In this document: piece after piece, positions 37,931-51,914 of the stretch
How the letters are laid out: the number at the start of each line of letters is the position of its first letter
How positions within the stretch are numbered: position 1 is the stretch's first letter
From: Rachycentron canadum
Taxonomy: Eukaryota; Chordata; Actinopteri; Carangiformes; Rachycentridae
Length of the DNA: 64,000 bases
Direction of reading: 5' to 3'
Assembly (NCBI GenBank): GCA_038496675.1
Contig: CM076653.1
Coordinates: 25,043,578-25,107,577 of the forward strand
Translations under genes and position numbers: made by a program
The notes under the pieces: generated by a model
Seen by the model: only the letters and a program-made list of their open reading frames with translations
Databases searched by the model: none
What the model was told of the DNA's origin: nothing

Positions 37931-39266
37931 TATTCTGCAGCAAGCTTGACTGTGTGTGTTTGTTTAAGAACTTTTCCTGACACGGAGTAAGAGAGGACAG
38001 GATTATGAAGAGAGACAGTAACTCGACCAAGAAAAAAAAAAGTAAAAGTGAGAGATTGTCTGACTGCAGAGCACCTGAAGTTCAACTGTGCGGATAGTTT
38101 CAGGGTAGTCTAGATGGAGTGTCTTGACATACTAGCAGACATTTCAGTTTAAAAAAAAAAAAAAAAAAAACAGATGCAGACGCCCTCACACCCAGAGGCG
38201 TACATGCCTACAGCAATGAGCACAGGCTGGGATAGCAGGAGCTGGTGTTCAGCTGCTCCTGCCCTGCCACAAACAGCTTGCCTCTCTGGGGAATTGCTGC
38301 CGAGATCTTAGTCTAGCACTGCGAGTCTGTTGCAGCATGCCTGTGTGAGTATAGGCATTTATAATGCCCAACTAGAGCTCAGGAAGAGAACTGCCATTTT
38401 ATCTCATTCTCAATATCGTGCTACAGCTGGCTGTGAAATAAAACTCAAAGAGTTAGGCAGGGATGGAATATTTTTGAAGAATCAAAAAAAAAAAAGAAAA
38501 AAGCAAGGAGCAGAGAGTGAACAAATGAGTGAGAGATAAGCTGTGGAAGAGCAGAAGTGTACTGTAAGTGCAAATGCAGTTTGAAAACTGCCTGGAAAAT
38601 GGAAGTGTGTGTGATAGGACTGGATACTGGCACTGATTTAACTCTGATTCACAAGGTCCTGATTTGATGTGGTTTCTAATTCGATTCAATATCAATAGTT
38701 CACTTACAATGCCAATTTTGCTGAGAAAATGAATGCTGAAACTGTACCTCTAACCTGGGGCATTATTAAAAATGTTAATGTTTAGCCTACATTAAGGACA
38801 GACCCCAAAGCAATGCATTTTTTTATTTAACATGACCAACAGTTTAGACACATGTTGACATATTAGATAGGTAAATAATATGCAATACAGCCTAGTGCAC
38901 CAGCTACAGCATGCACCGAGAGTACACACAACTTCTTTTTCTCTCTGCTTCTTGTTGCAGTTCTTGCATATCGCTTTGCTTTTGTCCAACTCTTCACTGT
39001 CTACAAGGTTGTTAAATCCAAAATACGACATTGCCTTTAGATTTGCTGGTACCTTGAATGTCAGCCGTGATTTTGTCCCTCTCGTGTCCAGATCTCGTTC
39101 CATGAGAAGGCTGGTCATGCGACAATAACAGGGTTACAGGGTTAAAGCTTCACATATCCATAGGAAAAGGCCATAGACTTTAAAAGGAATATATCAAAAG
39201 CTTGATATCAGGTTTTTATGAAATCAATATGAAATTATTCAAGAGAAGATCGACTTGAAAATTGAG

Positions 39267-39325
39267 TATGTGTGTTTGTGTGATGTGTGGTGTGTGGTGT
39301 GTGGTGTGTGTGTGTGTGTGTGTGT
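39267..39325. repeat. GT-rich microsatellite with 7-nt subrepeats
   Basis: Three GTGTGGT-type units precede a pure GT run. This accounts for the His/Thr-rich segment of a spurious minus-strand open frame at 39216-39731. Confidence 0.95.
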
Positions 39326-42300
39326 AAAATTGGTGCATGTGATCCTGGGATGGGACAACTCTGCTCTCAAAGAGGCCTAAAATGAATTTGGTTAAGTGAT
39401 GTGCAAATCCCACAGATGTTTTTGCAGCCTGTGTGAGGAGCATCCAGCTGAGGATCACAGGCTGCCCCTGCCACCTCAAAAAGAACACATCAGAGCTTGA
39501 GAAGAACGGCATCGCCTTCATACAGAAATAACGCTCATGAGAAAGACTTTGAAATACTATGTTTCCCACAAGTTGAATTTTCAAATTCCCTGTTTTCCTT
39601 GCAATGAAAAACATTACAAGCAAAGCATATAAAAGAATATGAGTTTCCCCTGAAGTTACGATTATGGCTTTTTCTATTGCTCCCTTTAGAGAGTGTGGCC
39701 CTAAGCAAGGTGACAAGGAAGCAACCCACATAGCAGTGGGAGCTGGAACTTCATAATTGTACTGTCACAATAAAACTGATGCAGAGCATCCAGATTTCAG
39801 TTTATGGCATTGCCTCAAAACTCACATAAACTGACAAGGAGGCAAAGCAGCTGATTCTCAAAGCATGGCTGCCTCATGTTTCCTTACATTAATCAATTAC
39901 TATATATGGAAAATTCAAGTCAGCATACTGTGTGCATGTGTGATGGTGTGCTTCCGAGTGCCTGTGTTAAGCGTATTCACCCATGTGTTGCGCTTGTGTG
40001 TGCGACAATTTACAGAGCGTGCTATCGTCTTCGTTTCCATCGTCTGATATTAGTATCTGAGCAAATGCTGTCAGACAGCTCCTTGTGAGAACCTCCAGCA
40101 GTCATTAGCTGTAACAACCTGGGAGTGTTCCTCGGAGGGACATGCTCTTCACTGCAATTACAAACAACACAGAGAGCGCAGGGACCATGATGCCACAATC
40201 GAGCTACCTCGCCAGCATCTCTGATGTTTTTTTGTTATGCTGAAAATATTCAGAATTTTAGTTTTTTTTCTTCAAAACAATTGAGAGGCTTCAAGCTGCG
40301 GCCTGCACAAGCCACATTTTGATCATGATCGCAAAAGACAGCCGCAGTTTTATGCCATTCACACTCTATAATTGCAGTCAATATTTCTGAAGGTAGGAGG
40401 TACTGAACAAATTTGATGGAAGCAGTAAAAATAGTAATGACTGGGACTGTGAAAGAGGAATCGAATGTAGTAATCCTACAGATGCCATAAAAGCACACAA
40501 GGCTCTTCTCAAAACGAATATCTCTCATTTCACTGGCTGCTGTAACCTCTATTCTCTCTATTTCCAAACTCTCCGTCTAGCCTGACATTTACAGTCGGAG
40601 CAGAAAAATGTTCCATCTCCACCATGTCCAGCGTTAGAGGGGCTCCTTTGTTTCTCACGCATATAATCTTCTCAGACACATTATCATCCTTCACTCTCCA
40701 GTGACAGTAAAGAATCCCCATGTAAACCAAGCCTTCCTCTTCTAATCCTTCTGTTCTGAATTTCGAGGAGAGGATGAAGATGAAAAGTAGGTTCTGTGTC
40801 TCAAGAATAGCCGGTTGAAATTTGTCATCACTGGTCACAGCAATGAAGACCATTTTCTTTTCAATTAAGTAAAACATCAATACCACAATTTGTGAAAAAG
40901 AAAAAAAAAACTGATTTGCAGGAGAGGAGTTTTGAGAGATTGGTGTATTTAGTCATGTGATGACCCTAAAAGTGTTGATGATTTTTTGTATATTGCTTTA
41001 TGTTAGCTCTTTTTCATAATGGACATTTTGTTTAGTGGTCAAATAGAAATAGCACAAACCCAAGACAGAAACTGCATCAATTGAAAATAAAATGCTGATT
41101 TACAAATGTAAAGGTTACAAACTAAAGAATCAATAAGTATACATATAAAGTTAGGTATGAGGGATGCACCAACCCAACTTTTCCCCTTAAATAACAATTT
41201 GGACACCTCAACTGCATCTGCCAATATTATGAGGTTTTTCCTCAAATTTAGAAGCCATGCACCAGACTGTTATTTTTTTTAATGTTAGCTAACATGAGGT
41301 TTGAATAAATGTGATGGAAGAAATTAAATAATAAGAACTTGCCAACAACCAAATCACAAAGGCACTGATAGCCCAAACCAAAATTCAAATATTTGCTCTT
41401 TTATGAGCTTTTATCACAAAATCTATTAAATCCCTAAGCATGTCAACTCATCTCATTCCCTCATTTAACTAGAGAAGTGAGAAGTCAATAATCAAAATAC
41501 TCAGAAAGGGATATAAGGGACAGGATCAGTCATTCTCTCACATCACACAATGATTTTTTTTAAACTAAAAAATATATTTAAATTTAAATAGTCACTGACG
41601 TCACTGCAGCTAATTTATCTTTGTTTTAAGTCAACTGTGGTGTCCCATCTTCATCCAAGCCCTTCACACAGTAATAACTCATTTGAAAGGCAATAAGCTT
41701 TTCATATGTGTTAATGGAGAATAATAAAGTTTGGTGAAGCTTGAGGAGCTAATTATCGACAGTCTGGTTAAAAGCACAGAGACGGATAGCATACTAAACA
41801 GATTGGCACAAAAGAGAGTGCAGGCATTTTTCCACTTGTTGTTTTTAGATAACACTGTTTTAATAATATCTCACCATCCTATTACATCTCAGTGTGTTAG
41901 TCTCACTCCTGAAAATCAATTCCCACATCTTTCTTGTTTTCCTCATCATGATATATTAAGAATAATAAGAAGAAACATTATAGATGGTGGGAAAATGAAA
42001 AAGCAGATGCCAGAGGGGGTGAGACTATATCCAGGAAGCCCGAGCCAATCCGAGTAAAAGACAGTCAACAAATGCAAGCAGAGCTGTGGACTACTGAGAC
42101 CTGATATAATATATTACTTATTGTGTATAATTCAAATAGCCATCCATCTCCGGTTAGTCATTCTGCTTGCATCAGGCCTTTCACATTCATTATCATATCA
42201 GTTAACACGATTTAATGCAAATGGCTCCACCCAGAAGCAGTGCCTACATATCAATTACTGACAGACTGTTGTGCACGACAAGACTTATTATAGTAACACT

Positions 42301-45300
42301 GCTGAATTAATTGCACCTGAGAGGAAGTCCATGAATGAGAATGACAGGGAAGGATGAGAGATGAAGAGGGAATATGGGGAAGAGGAATAAAATGCTTTGT
42401 CCCTACTCCTTTATTCTGTGAAGGACAATCTTGGCACTTCATGAGCCTCTAACCAGATGCCGACTCAAGAGGATCCTACATCTCAAATCAATGTTATTCC
42501 AACAAATGGAGATAAAATAACCTACACTCAGAACCCCTCCTGGCAACTGGATTGCCACCCACTACGTCTACGGACAGAATGTGCTGAAATCATTAAGTCT
42601 CACAGCAGAGGATCAATGGCTGCATACAAATTCTGCTCGTGCCATTTGCAGGGATGTTTATCCCTGCCATTATCTAGCACTATTCACCCCGATTATAGTG
42701 AGGATACTTCAAGCATATACAGCAGTTTCAGTCCAAAATGATGCATTCCTCACCTATTCAACCAAAGTGGCAACAGATATAAATATGGAACAGATACTTA
42801 ATTTTTAGTGGATTTAAAACTGAAATGATGTGTTTCAAAACAAAGCCTTATAAATATTTGTAGGTCAGACAGAAATGATGCTTCAAGGTTATGAATTTTA
42901 AAATGTGAGGTTGTGCATGGTTAAATAGATGATTTGTTAGTGCTGTGGTGCGGGAGGAACCGTTTTGCGAATCCTTCAAGCCACAACCAGTTTTCCCAGT
43001 GGGACATCCAAAGTATGAAGTTGGGTCCCAGAGGGACACAGGGCACTACATTTATAAGCAGATGGTGGTGGCTTCACACTCCCACAGGAGATCACTGCTG
43101 CATTGTATTTCCCCATAGAAAAGCAGTCAAACTCACAATGTAAATAAAGCACACACTGGAGAATAATGCCATTCAAATAGCATCATCAGCAAGTTGGCAA
43201 TAACAAGTGCAACAGTCTGATCCTGTAACGAAATGAGTTCAGTGTTGTTCCTGTCTAGAATTTTAATACACCTGATGACTCAAGTTTTAAACTTATTGTT
43301 TTTCATTAAAGAGCTGCAGCACTTTAACATTGGTTACATTAACATTGGCAGTGCTCTGAGCAGAATATGCTGTGGAGGTCCACGGTCATCGCAAACTGCT
43401 GATAAAGCTCCTGCTGTATATGGGTAGGCAATCGGATGCCATTTTTGCAGCTGATATGCCCTTCACTCCCTCCCCATACCTTTTTTTAAATCTGTTTTCT
43501 TCTGCACCAAAGGGTGGTTCCACTCTGCTGATGCACCATCTGTCCTGGAGCATCATTACTACACCTCTTCCAATCACTTACATAGCCTACACTCCTCCCT
43601 TGAATCATTGATGGCCTGATAACATGATTAGAGAGACATTGATTATTATTATTATTACCTGTGTGTGATTATGTATATAACACTGATAATTTTTTATTAG
43701 CATTGAAACCTGTTAGAAATAATGTTGATGATGATAACTGATAATTATGTTCAAAGGGAATCAGACGTAACCCTTGACTGAAGTCCATGAAAATGTCACT
43801 TTCAATTCACTAAAATGAATTTAAAGGAAAATTAAGGAAACGATTGTCGGCATGGACACTATAGACAGCTGACTTTGTCCGGCATTGGCACTGAATGGTG
43901 ATGTTGACCTTGAAGGTAAATTGTGTAAATTATCCAAGTTCACCATGCACTGGCAGCTGTCTATACTGCTCAGGCTTAAGTTATTCATTGGGAAATTTAC
44001 CAAGTTTAGTTCCTTAACATTTTCTTTTACTGATAAGCACCCTGTGGCAAACCCTTAATTACAGAGCTACATGCTGCAAAGATATCTCTTTTATGTCCCA
44101 CTGTGTCACAAGTACAGGTTTAAAACTGATAAAACAGCAACACATTACAACCACAACAAAAAAATTTATTCCTAACAACATTCACAATCTGACTAGCCGA
44201 TTACACCATTTTATCCTTCATTTTAAATTATTTCCTTTGAGCAAAACCAGAAGTGATATTGATCTTATGGCCACTGAGCAACTCCAGTATTATTCTCCAC
44301 CCAAAAAGGTTATACCCACAGGCTGAAAGGCATCTCGCACAGGAAGTAAAATACTACATGGTCAAGGACTGCTAATGTTTTAGGGGGAAATGTTTTTAGT
44401 TTGAAGTTTTTAGCTGTTTTTCCTTTGCTTTGAGCAAAGAAAGCTGTCAAGAGTTTCAACATTTTTAAATTAATGATACTATCAAAGTGGCAAATCTGCA
44501 TTCATCTTGTTCTGACTTCTCACCTGCCTGTGTTCAAGCAGTCCCAAAGGTTTGAAATGTTTCTACCACTATTAAAACTGACACAGTCTATGAATGAGTT
44601 TCTGTGTATGGGAATTTAGGACTCTATTATAACTTTTTCTGCACATTTCCTCTCCCATGTCTAACTCGTGTGTGTATTGAGAAAGATAAATGCAGGCCTT
44701 TATACAAAGAGAATTTTAAGAAATGCTTGCTGTTCTGGTTTCAAACAACGTGCCAAGGCCCACAAGTCTGTGATCTGTGAACATTCAGAGACAGCTGGAG
44801 CAAAGTGTGGGCACAGAGGAGAAGAGGAGTGTACAGAGGCTGGGAAATATCCAAATGCACATACTAAAACTATCCACATCAGGCACAAATACAAAAGTTA
44901 TTCCATTCGCCAGATCACCAGAGAGGTAATGTGTGATAAGCACAAACGAGGAGGATATGAGAAGAAGACAGAAAACTTCAAATATTTAAAGTACAGGTTC
45001 AAAGCCAGCAGGCAGGAGTAGAATTGTGTCTTAAGTTAATTCAAGTGTTCAGATCTAGATTCACAAAGACACTTTAACTCTGTTCATCTTTTTGCTTACT
45101 AAGAACAGAGGGCCTAAGTTGGATTAAGTGATGTAAAATCCTGGACAGTTTTGTAAGCATCCATGTCCTAAACTCTGAGCTCTGAGCTTAAACTTTTCAG
45201 ATCAATACACATAAGCTTTACACACATTGGACACTATTCGAAATATTAATAATATATTATATTAATAATCCATAATGGTGACAGTTCAGAACACCCTGAA

Positions 45301-45449
45301 ATTGAGATTGGATCTCCTGTACACACACAAATGGAGTTTGTATTTTACTATCTGCAAAAACAGTTTTTTGATATCTTTATGCATCAAGGTTTGAAATTTC
45401 ATAAAATAACTTGTCATGTTGTCATAGTTGATCATCAGAGTTCGTAGCC

Positions 45450-45850
45450 ACTCAGTTGGCATGACACTGTTTCAACTATTAAGTGGACTGGCACAAATTT
45501 TGGTACCGACATTCATATTGCAGAGACGATAAGTCCTCACAATGTGGTTGATCCTGGATTTCATGTAGTGCCATGATCAGGTGAGATGAATAATTTGTCC
45601 AGTTCTTTGGTTAATGGCCAGATAACTGAAAAATGACATTTCCATTGATCTCAGTAGTTTTTTAAGAAATGTTAGCATGCTAACATGCTAACCTTGTAAA
45701 CATGGTAAAAATATACCTGCAGACCATTATCATTATCATATGTCTTGTCAATGTGAGTGTGTAGCACAGAGGCATTAACATTTACCCCAGCACACATCCA
45801 AATGCAACTGGAGAGAGCCACTAGCATGGCTATAGACTTATAGTCTTATT
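45450..45850 (+). mobile_element. Percomorph interspersed repeat, 'gttagcatgctaac' family
   Basis: The ordered phrases TTTTGGTACCGACATTCATA, TAGTGCCATGATCAGGTGAG, AATTTGTCCAGTTCTTTGGT, GTTAGCATGCTAACATGCTA (from 45670), TATACCTGCAGACCATTATC and CACTAGCATGGCTATAGACT match a common percomorph intronic repeat as I remember it. The copy is diverged and has no coding capacity. Confidence 0.7.
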
Positions 45851-47514
45851 CATCAATTATTATCATCCATACAGTTTATTTAAATTTTTCCCAAACAGAA
45901 AATGAGAAATGCTACCAATGCACAACCTATATTCTAATGCTACAACCCTCCAGTTCAGCTTGTTTCACAATTCATTCCACAACAAACTGTGCTACATTAT
46001 TTAAAGAGCAAACAATATAGCAGCCACAATAAATCTCTGGACACCCAAACCTTGCAAAGGGTCAATTATACTGTATGAGTCAAATCCAAAATTCCCAGTT
46101 TATTCAGCAAAGATGTACCATTTTCATTGTAGGAGTCTTCCACCTGATTTTTCATGAGCTGAACCATTATGCTTCAAGTGACCTGCCACTTCATCTCACC
46201 TGAGTTAAGTCCATTTGGCGATGATCCCGAGTTTGCTTCCTGAGCCTCAATTATGTTGTTAAACCAGCAACCTTACATTTAAAAGCCCTATCTGTCGCTT
46301 TGAAGCGACTCTAATTAGATGAAAACTAGAGCCAAAAGGGGGCTGTATTACCATACCTACCTATCACCTCATTGTGTGTGGATGAGTAAAAAACAGAGAA
46401 CAAAAGAACTGGCCGCAGAGTATATTCCAGTTAGACTGCAAGCTTCAACATTTGGCACTATGATTCCCCCTTTACCTTGTTGAAAAGGAATAAAGGGAAC
46501 TGACTCACTTCCCTGAATAACAATTCAATTAATTTGTTATCTTTTAAAAGGTTTTGTGTTGGCAAGACAGCCATTTTTTAGATACTTTAAAAGGACACTG
46601 AGATTTAAGATATTTATATGGTACATTGACATTGGTGATCAATAAATGTGATCTTCTTTGCCTTGAGGTAATGAGTCGTAAGCCATTATCCTGTGAGCCA
46701 GTGCTTTCTAGTCCTCATCCATGGAAGACTCTGCAGGTTTTCATTCCCACCAAATATTACAGCTGCTGACTTCACTAATTAGTTCCTCCCTCTCTGACTG
46801 AAGGTTTGTTAATTAGTGAAATCAGATGGTGGAACCTTTGGCTGAAACGAAACCCTTCAGACTCTTCAACAGCGCATAGCCAGACACTCTCTTCAAGGGA
46901 ACAATTGTCCTCTGTAACCCAAGCTAAATGACAAATATAGCTCTCTAGCAGGATGATGTTCCCCAGAAATAAACAACAGACCACTTTATCTCATCTCTAA
47001 TTTCATTCATCATCGCACATTTTTAGCCTTGAAGCCAAGCTTTCTTGTAAAGCTTGTGCGCTGCTTTAGCCATTACATGACTTTTATGAAGATTTACTCA
47101 ACCGTGACTTCAAGCTCCATATATTTGCTCACCCGTTCAGATCCTTAGTCATTTTTTTACCCTAACAAGAAAAAAATACTTCAACACTGCAAAGAGAAAC
47201 TGTTCTTTTTCTCAATAGGTGAAGAGTGTTCACGCTTTCTGAAAACTAGATACTAAAATGAGACAGGGCTGAATAATCAATCATTTTAATATTGAAACTG
47301 TAGTATGAAAGAGTGCAATTTTAATTCTGAATTGAGACCTCCAGGATTTAGAGTAAAATAGCTCGTACTACCAGTCTGTGAAGACAACATAACTTAAGGT
47401 TAAACAGTTATAGTACAGAGCCATCAACTGTATAATCAAGTTAAATGTAATTGTTTAATATCAGGCTTACTTCTACATCAATAGCTCAACAAGTCATCCA
47501 GCCTAAATAAATTG

Positions 47515-47780
47515 GTCATTGTCCAATCATCCAGAGGGTCTCATGAAGTAGCCCCCACCTCATGGTGGTAGGGGATAGTGGTAGGCACAAAAACAGGTTA
47601 CATAGGTTTAGGAGATCATGGTTTTAAAGATCATGGTTTGGGTTTAATTAAGTAGTTTGTTAAGGTTAGAGGATCGTCGTGGTGACATGGCCACATTAAA
47701 AGGAAACAGTGCTGTGACGGATCGGATGGAAACAAGAAACAAGCAGCAGTCTCGCAGAGTTTCTCACCTGTCCATTAGAT
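47515..47780. repeat. Possible interspersed repeat
   Basis: GTAGTTTGTTAAGGTTAGAGG, trimmed here to its core GTTAAGGTTAGAGGATCGTC, and the later GTGCTGTGACGGATCGGATG followed by GGAAACAAGAAACAAGC resemble a fish repeat I have seen elsewhere. Recognition is weak and no terminal repeats are visible. Confidence 0.3.
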
Positions 47781-49712
47781 GTTTAAAACTTGAACATGTT
47801 GTTTGCTGAAAAAAATTGTCTTCTCTTACCAACTGGTCCAAAAACCTGCACTGAAAAACTTAATAGCATCTATGCTAGTCATTAATACATAAATATATAA
47901 TTATGCCTGTATATATTCATGTAGACGCAAGATAAGTTTGTGATTGTGTTTGGTACAATCATATCTAGTTTAATACTAAATCACAAATGCAGGTGTGTAG
48001 GTTAATTTAAATAAACCAAACATTATTAAAATCACAATTGAAATATTGGTAAACAAATTAGAGCCTTTCCTCAAATAATTTGCAGAAATCCCAACAATTA
48101 TAATATGACATTAAAGACAGACTGAATTAAACTACACTGTGACAACCAGCATTTCAATGCATTTATGTTGTTTAATACAATAAAACAGACCACAATGGCA
48201 CTTGCCCTTTCCTCAAAATACAATAAAGTATCTGCAGGATACCTACAGTATAGCTATACAATAGCAACAATAGTTACAACAATATCTATCAAAAAATGTA
48301 CCAAGTTATAACAGCAAAAATAACAGAATTTTAAATCTAAGAATAAATGGAAACATTTTAAATGGGATGATGTGGGCTGTAAATATATATGGTAAATGCA
48401 GCATGCCAGAGGGTAAGGGTAGAGGAGAGCAGTGTAATAGAGTATTAAGCCGGTGAGGATGGCTGGTCAGTTCAGATAACAACACCTCTCCTACAGCAGA
48501 TGTATCTGTCTCCTTGCTCGACTTCATCCTTTCACAGACACAGATGAATCTCAGGTCACTGTCAATGACACACACACACACTAATGTGCAGCTGATCTAC
48601 AGTGTGAGGCTGAGGCCAGGCAGAGGTGAGAGGTGACAGATAGTAAGGGCCACGAGATATGACATTGTCCTCTATAGCCAACTGGTAGACGATGCTGGAG
48701 ATACAGATGGAGGATTGTCTGTGTTTTATTGTATGAATTAGCTCTGTTAAGGTCATTACATTGAGCCTGCTGCTACGCTATGTGTCGATTGACCAGACTC
48801 TGACCCCCTGACCATGTTTAAAACCATGCTTCATGTGAATCTTAACCTTTCTTGAACCCAAGGTCCCATCCAGCATGAAAGTCCATTCACAATGTCCCAT
48901 GATATTTATTTAAGGATCTATTTTGCTAGTAGCTACTGAAACAGTCAGTCGATTGGGTTTGTAGCTTGTAGCAGTGTGATGTAAAATATACACATGCCTC
49001 CACTACTGCAGGGCCTATTTTTAAAAGTTACCTTCCCTGTATGTTTGTCATTGGACAGCCCAGCAGACATAAACAAAAAAAAGCAAGAGAGGGATTTGCA
49101 GAATTAGCATGCAACACATGGTAAGGCAAAAGAAGCAGTGGCATATTTCAACACTATATCAGTACTGTCAGAGCATTTCTGTTTGACTCAGCTGGAAACT
49201 AAAGCCCCAATTTCTGAACATCCAAGAGACACTGTTTGAACGGCTGCTGAGGTGGAAAACTGAGTGAGGATTTTGTTCTCAGTGGCACTTGAACAAGAAC
49301 AAACACCTGGCAGAGGGTTGAATTGGGAACTGTCTGTCTCTAATATCCAATTTAAAGGACAAATCCAACCTTGTATACATTATCGTTGTGATATTCAAGT
49401 TTTGGAATGATATCAGCCAATTTGATCTTATGTAGCGACTTTCTAACTTCAGTTTTAGTGTTTCCTGGCCCACAGCTGCAAAATCATTGCGACCGCTGCA
49501 ATGTCATGAATTCACAATTACACAACACACAAGAGGGCTTATAATTTGTAACTGGTGATAGGTGGTGACACCCAGCAGGGGCAACTGCTGAAAGATGAGT
49601 AAGGAGAAGAGAAAAACGTGTAGATTTAATTCCTTAACATTAAGTCAGATAGATATTTATGATTATGACATTTATTTATTTAATTGATATTCTCTCCAAC
49701 CACTGTCATACT

Positions 49713-49734
49713 ACACACACACACACACACACAC
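49713..49734. repeat. AC microsatellite
   Basis: Eleven AC units in intron 2. Confidence 0.95.
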
Positions 49735-51465
49735 CACAAAGGTACAACAAAGCCCTTCACAGTTGGACTGTCCAATGGACATACCAGGAAAAATCCCAGA
49801 GGACTAGGACCAGCCCAGTCAGTCTCCTAACCTGTCCTCTCTGTGTGCTTGTCATTCATTGTCTGCATGACAGTTTGCTGTGTGCCTGTTCCAGACTGGG
49901 CTCTTAATTTACCAACCCGACCCAAATGTGTCTACAAGCTGAAGAGGTTCTGCTCAACCTTCATTCTAGTTTTGCTGTAAATATCTGGGCCTCATGTCTC
50001 CCACATATTTTACCTGATGGCCATAAGGATAAAAAAATAATAATAACTCAAAAGAGAGCAAAATACATGAACTGTTTTTTAACTACGTTTAATGTATTTT
50101 TCCCTTTAGGTGGGCCTGATACACTATAACAGATGTTGCAGCAGACAAATAACTTTTTGAGCTAATGAATCTGCCTCTCAGAAAACAAGGTACACTTGAC
50201 ATGCAGACCCATTCTTCTTTACAAGGTCATCATTCTGCAAGCCCAACTTGTTCATTAAAACAGAAAGAGGACTGAAGATGATCAATAGCAACCAGACGTC
50301 TCCAATCTAACGCAAAACAAAGGAGAATGCGATAAAAATGGGCCATTCTTATTAAGATCTCACCACATTTTATCATCTTTTTTTTTTTCAAGACGATTTT
50401 CACTTTCATGGGAACGGTAGTCTCTAATTTCTCCTGGGAGCCACAAGCTGCTGCTATCTCAGCTGTGTTTACTAATCTTCCCTCGACACCAATTTCTCAG
50501 CCCCACAAAGTTAATACTGGTCCAATGTAAATAGCCTTATCTCATAAACTCTTGTTATCCCCCACCATGGCTGCCCAATGTGATACATGGTTAGAAATCA
50601 ACAAAGGGGGATTAAGTCAGAGAGAAGGAAAAAGAAAAAAGAAAACATTTCCTCTGCCAGTATCTGCAGTAAGGTTATCCACCTTAAATAACACAGTGAA
50701 AATGTCATGGTGTATATATGGAAGGGGCACTACTGCCAGTATATAATGACACCAATCCGACCAAGAACATGAGTAACGAACTGCTTCTATCGTGGGGCTG
50801 AAGGATGAGCGGACAATAAATTAACCTGAATTCGTCTTCTGGTTCTCAGAGCTGGTCGATCAGGAGCCTATGCTCTCATGGCATCTCGTCATGTGCACAT
50901 TACAACACCTGCCCCATTCCACCTGTGCTAGTCTGTTCCACTGTAAGCCCTGGATCGCTGTAAAAGCCATGGCACTAAGTTTTAATTAAACCCAAAGGGA
51001 AAAGTATTAATTATCCCATTGCCTGTCGTGGATTGGCTAGTGGCTGCATGCAGATTCTCACTTGAATGCTGATGATGTGGAGGTGAATTATGTGCGGTTT
51101 AAGAGGTTAGGATTCAATTTTGGATTAAAAAAATTCTGAATTCTGTTTGGATAGACGCCCATAGACGAGAATGAATGTTTAATCGTGTAAATCAGATTTT
51201 AAATATAACAGCATTTATTCCTGCAGGAGACTTGTGAAAATTTTTGAAAGGCTACTTGAGTGAAAAATTTCAAAAGGATTGAGTATTCCCTGTGGCCTAC
51301 AATTATTTCTTTGTAAATGATCTACAGTATCTGACTGTGTCCTATCTTGTCATTTTTTACATCTGTTCCTCTTAGTACATCTGCTACTGAACTTTCTCTT
51401 CTGCTATCAAATGATGTCGTTTTTTTTCTTTCAGGCTTTTGAAATTGCTGCAGCTATTAAACATG

Positions 51466-51469
<4 letters not shown>

Positions 51470-51522
<53 letters not shown>
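51470..51522. repeat. CT microsatellite running into the gap
   Basis: About 26 CT units end exactly at the first N. The true repeat is probably longer and is the likely cause of the assembly break. Confidence 0.95.
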
Positions 51523-51914
51523 NNNNNNNNNNNNNNNNNNNNNNNNNNNNNNNNNNNNNNNNNNNNNNNNNNNNNNNNNNNNNNNNNNNNNNNNNNNNNN
51601 NNNNNNNNNNNNNNNNNNNNNNNNNNNNNNNNNNNNNNNNNNNNNNNNNNNNNNNNNNNNNNNNNNNNNNNNNNNNNNNNNNNNNNNNNNNNNNNNNNNN
51701 NNNNNNNNNNNNNNNNNNNNNNNNNNNNNNNNNNNNNNNNNNNNNNNNNNNNNNNNNNNNNNNNNNNNNNNNNNNNNNNNNNNNNNNNNNNNNNNNNNNN
51801 NNNNNNNNNNNNNNNNNNNNNNNNNNNNNNNNNNNNNNNNNNNNNNNNNNNNNNNNNNNNNNNNNNNNNNNNNNNNNNNNNNNNNNNNNNNNNNNNNNNN
51901 NNNNNNNNNNNNNN
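51523..51914. other. Assembly gap (392 N)
   Basis: All positions are N. Reading frames spanning this interval are meaningless. The gap lies in intron 2, about 750 bp beyond the exon 2 donor. Confidence 0.99.

Noticed and set aside
39216..39731. 171-codon minus-strand frame.
   Set aside because: It starts at GTG and includes a His/Thr-rich run read from the GT microsatellite. It is an artefact.
41731..42057. 108-codon plus-strand frame.
   Set aside because: It begins with TTG and has no family signature.
44668..45021. 117-codon plus-strand frame rich in Lys, His and Cys.
   Set aside because: The Cys/His spacing does not form zinc-finger repeats, and no homologous family comes to mind.
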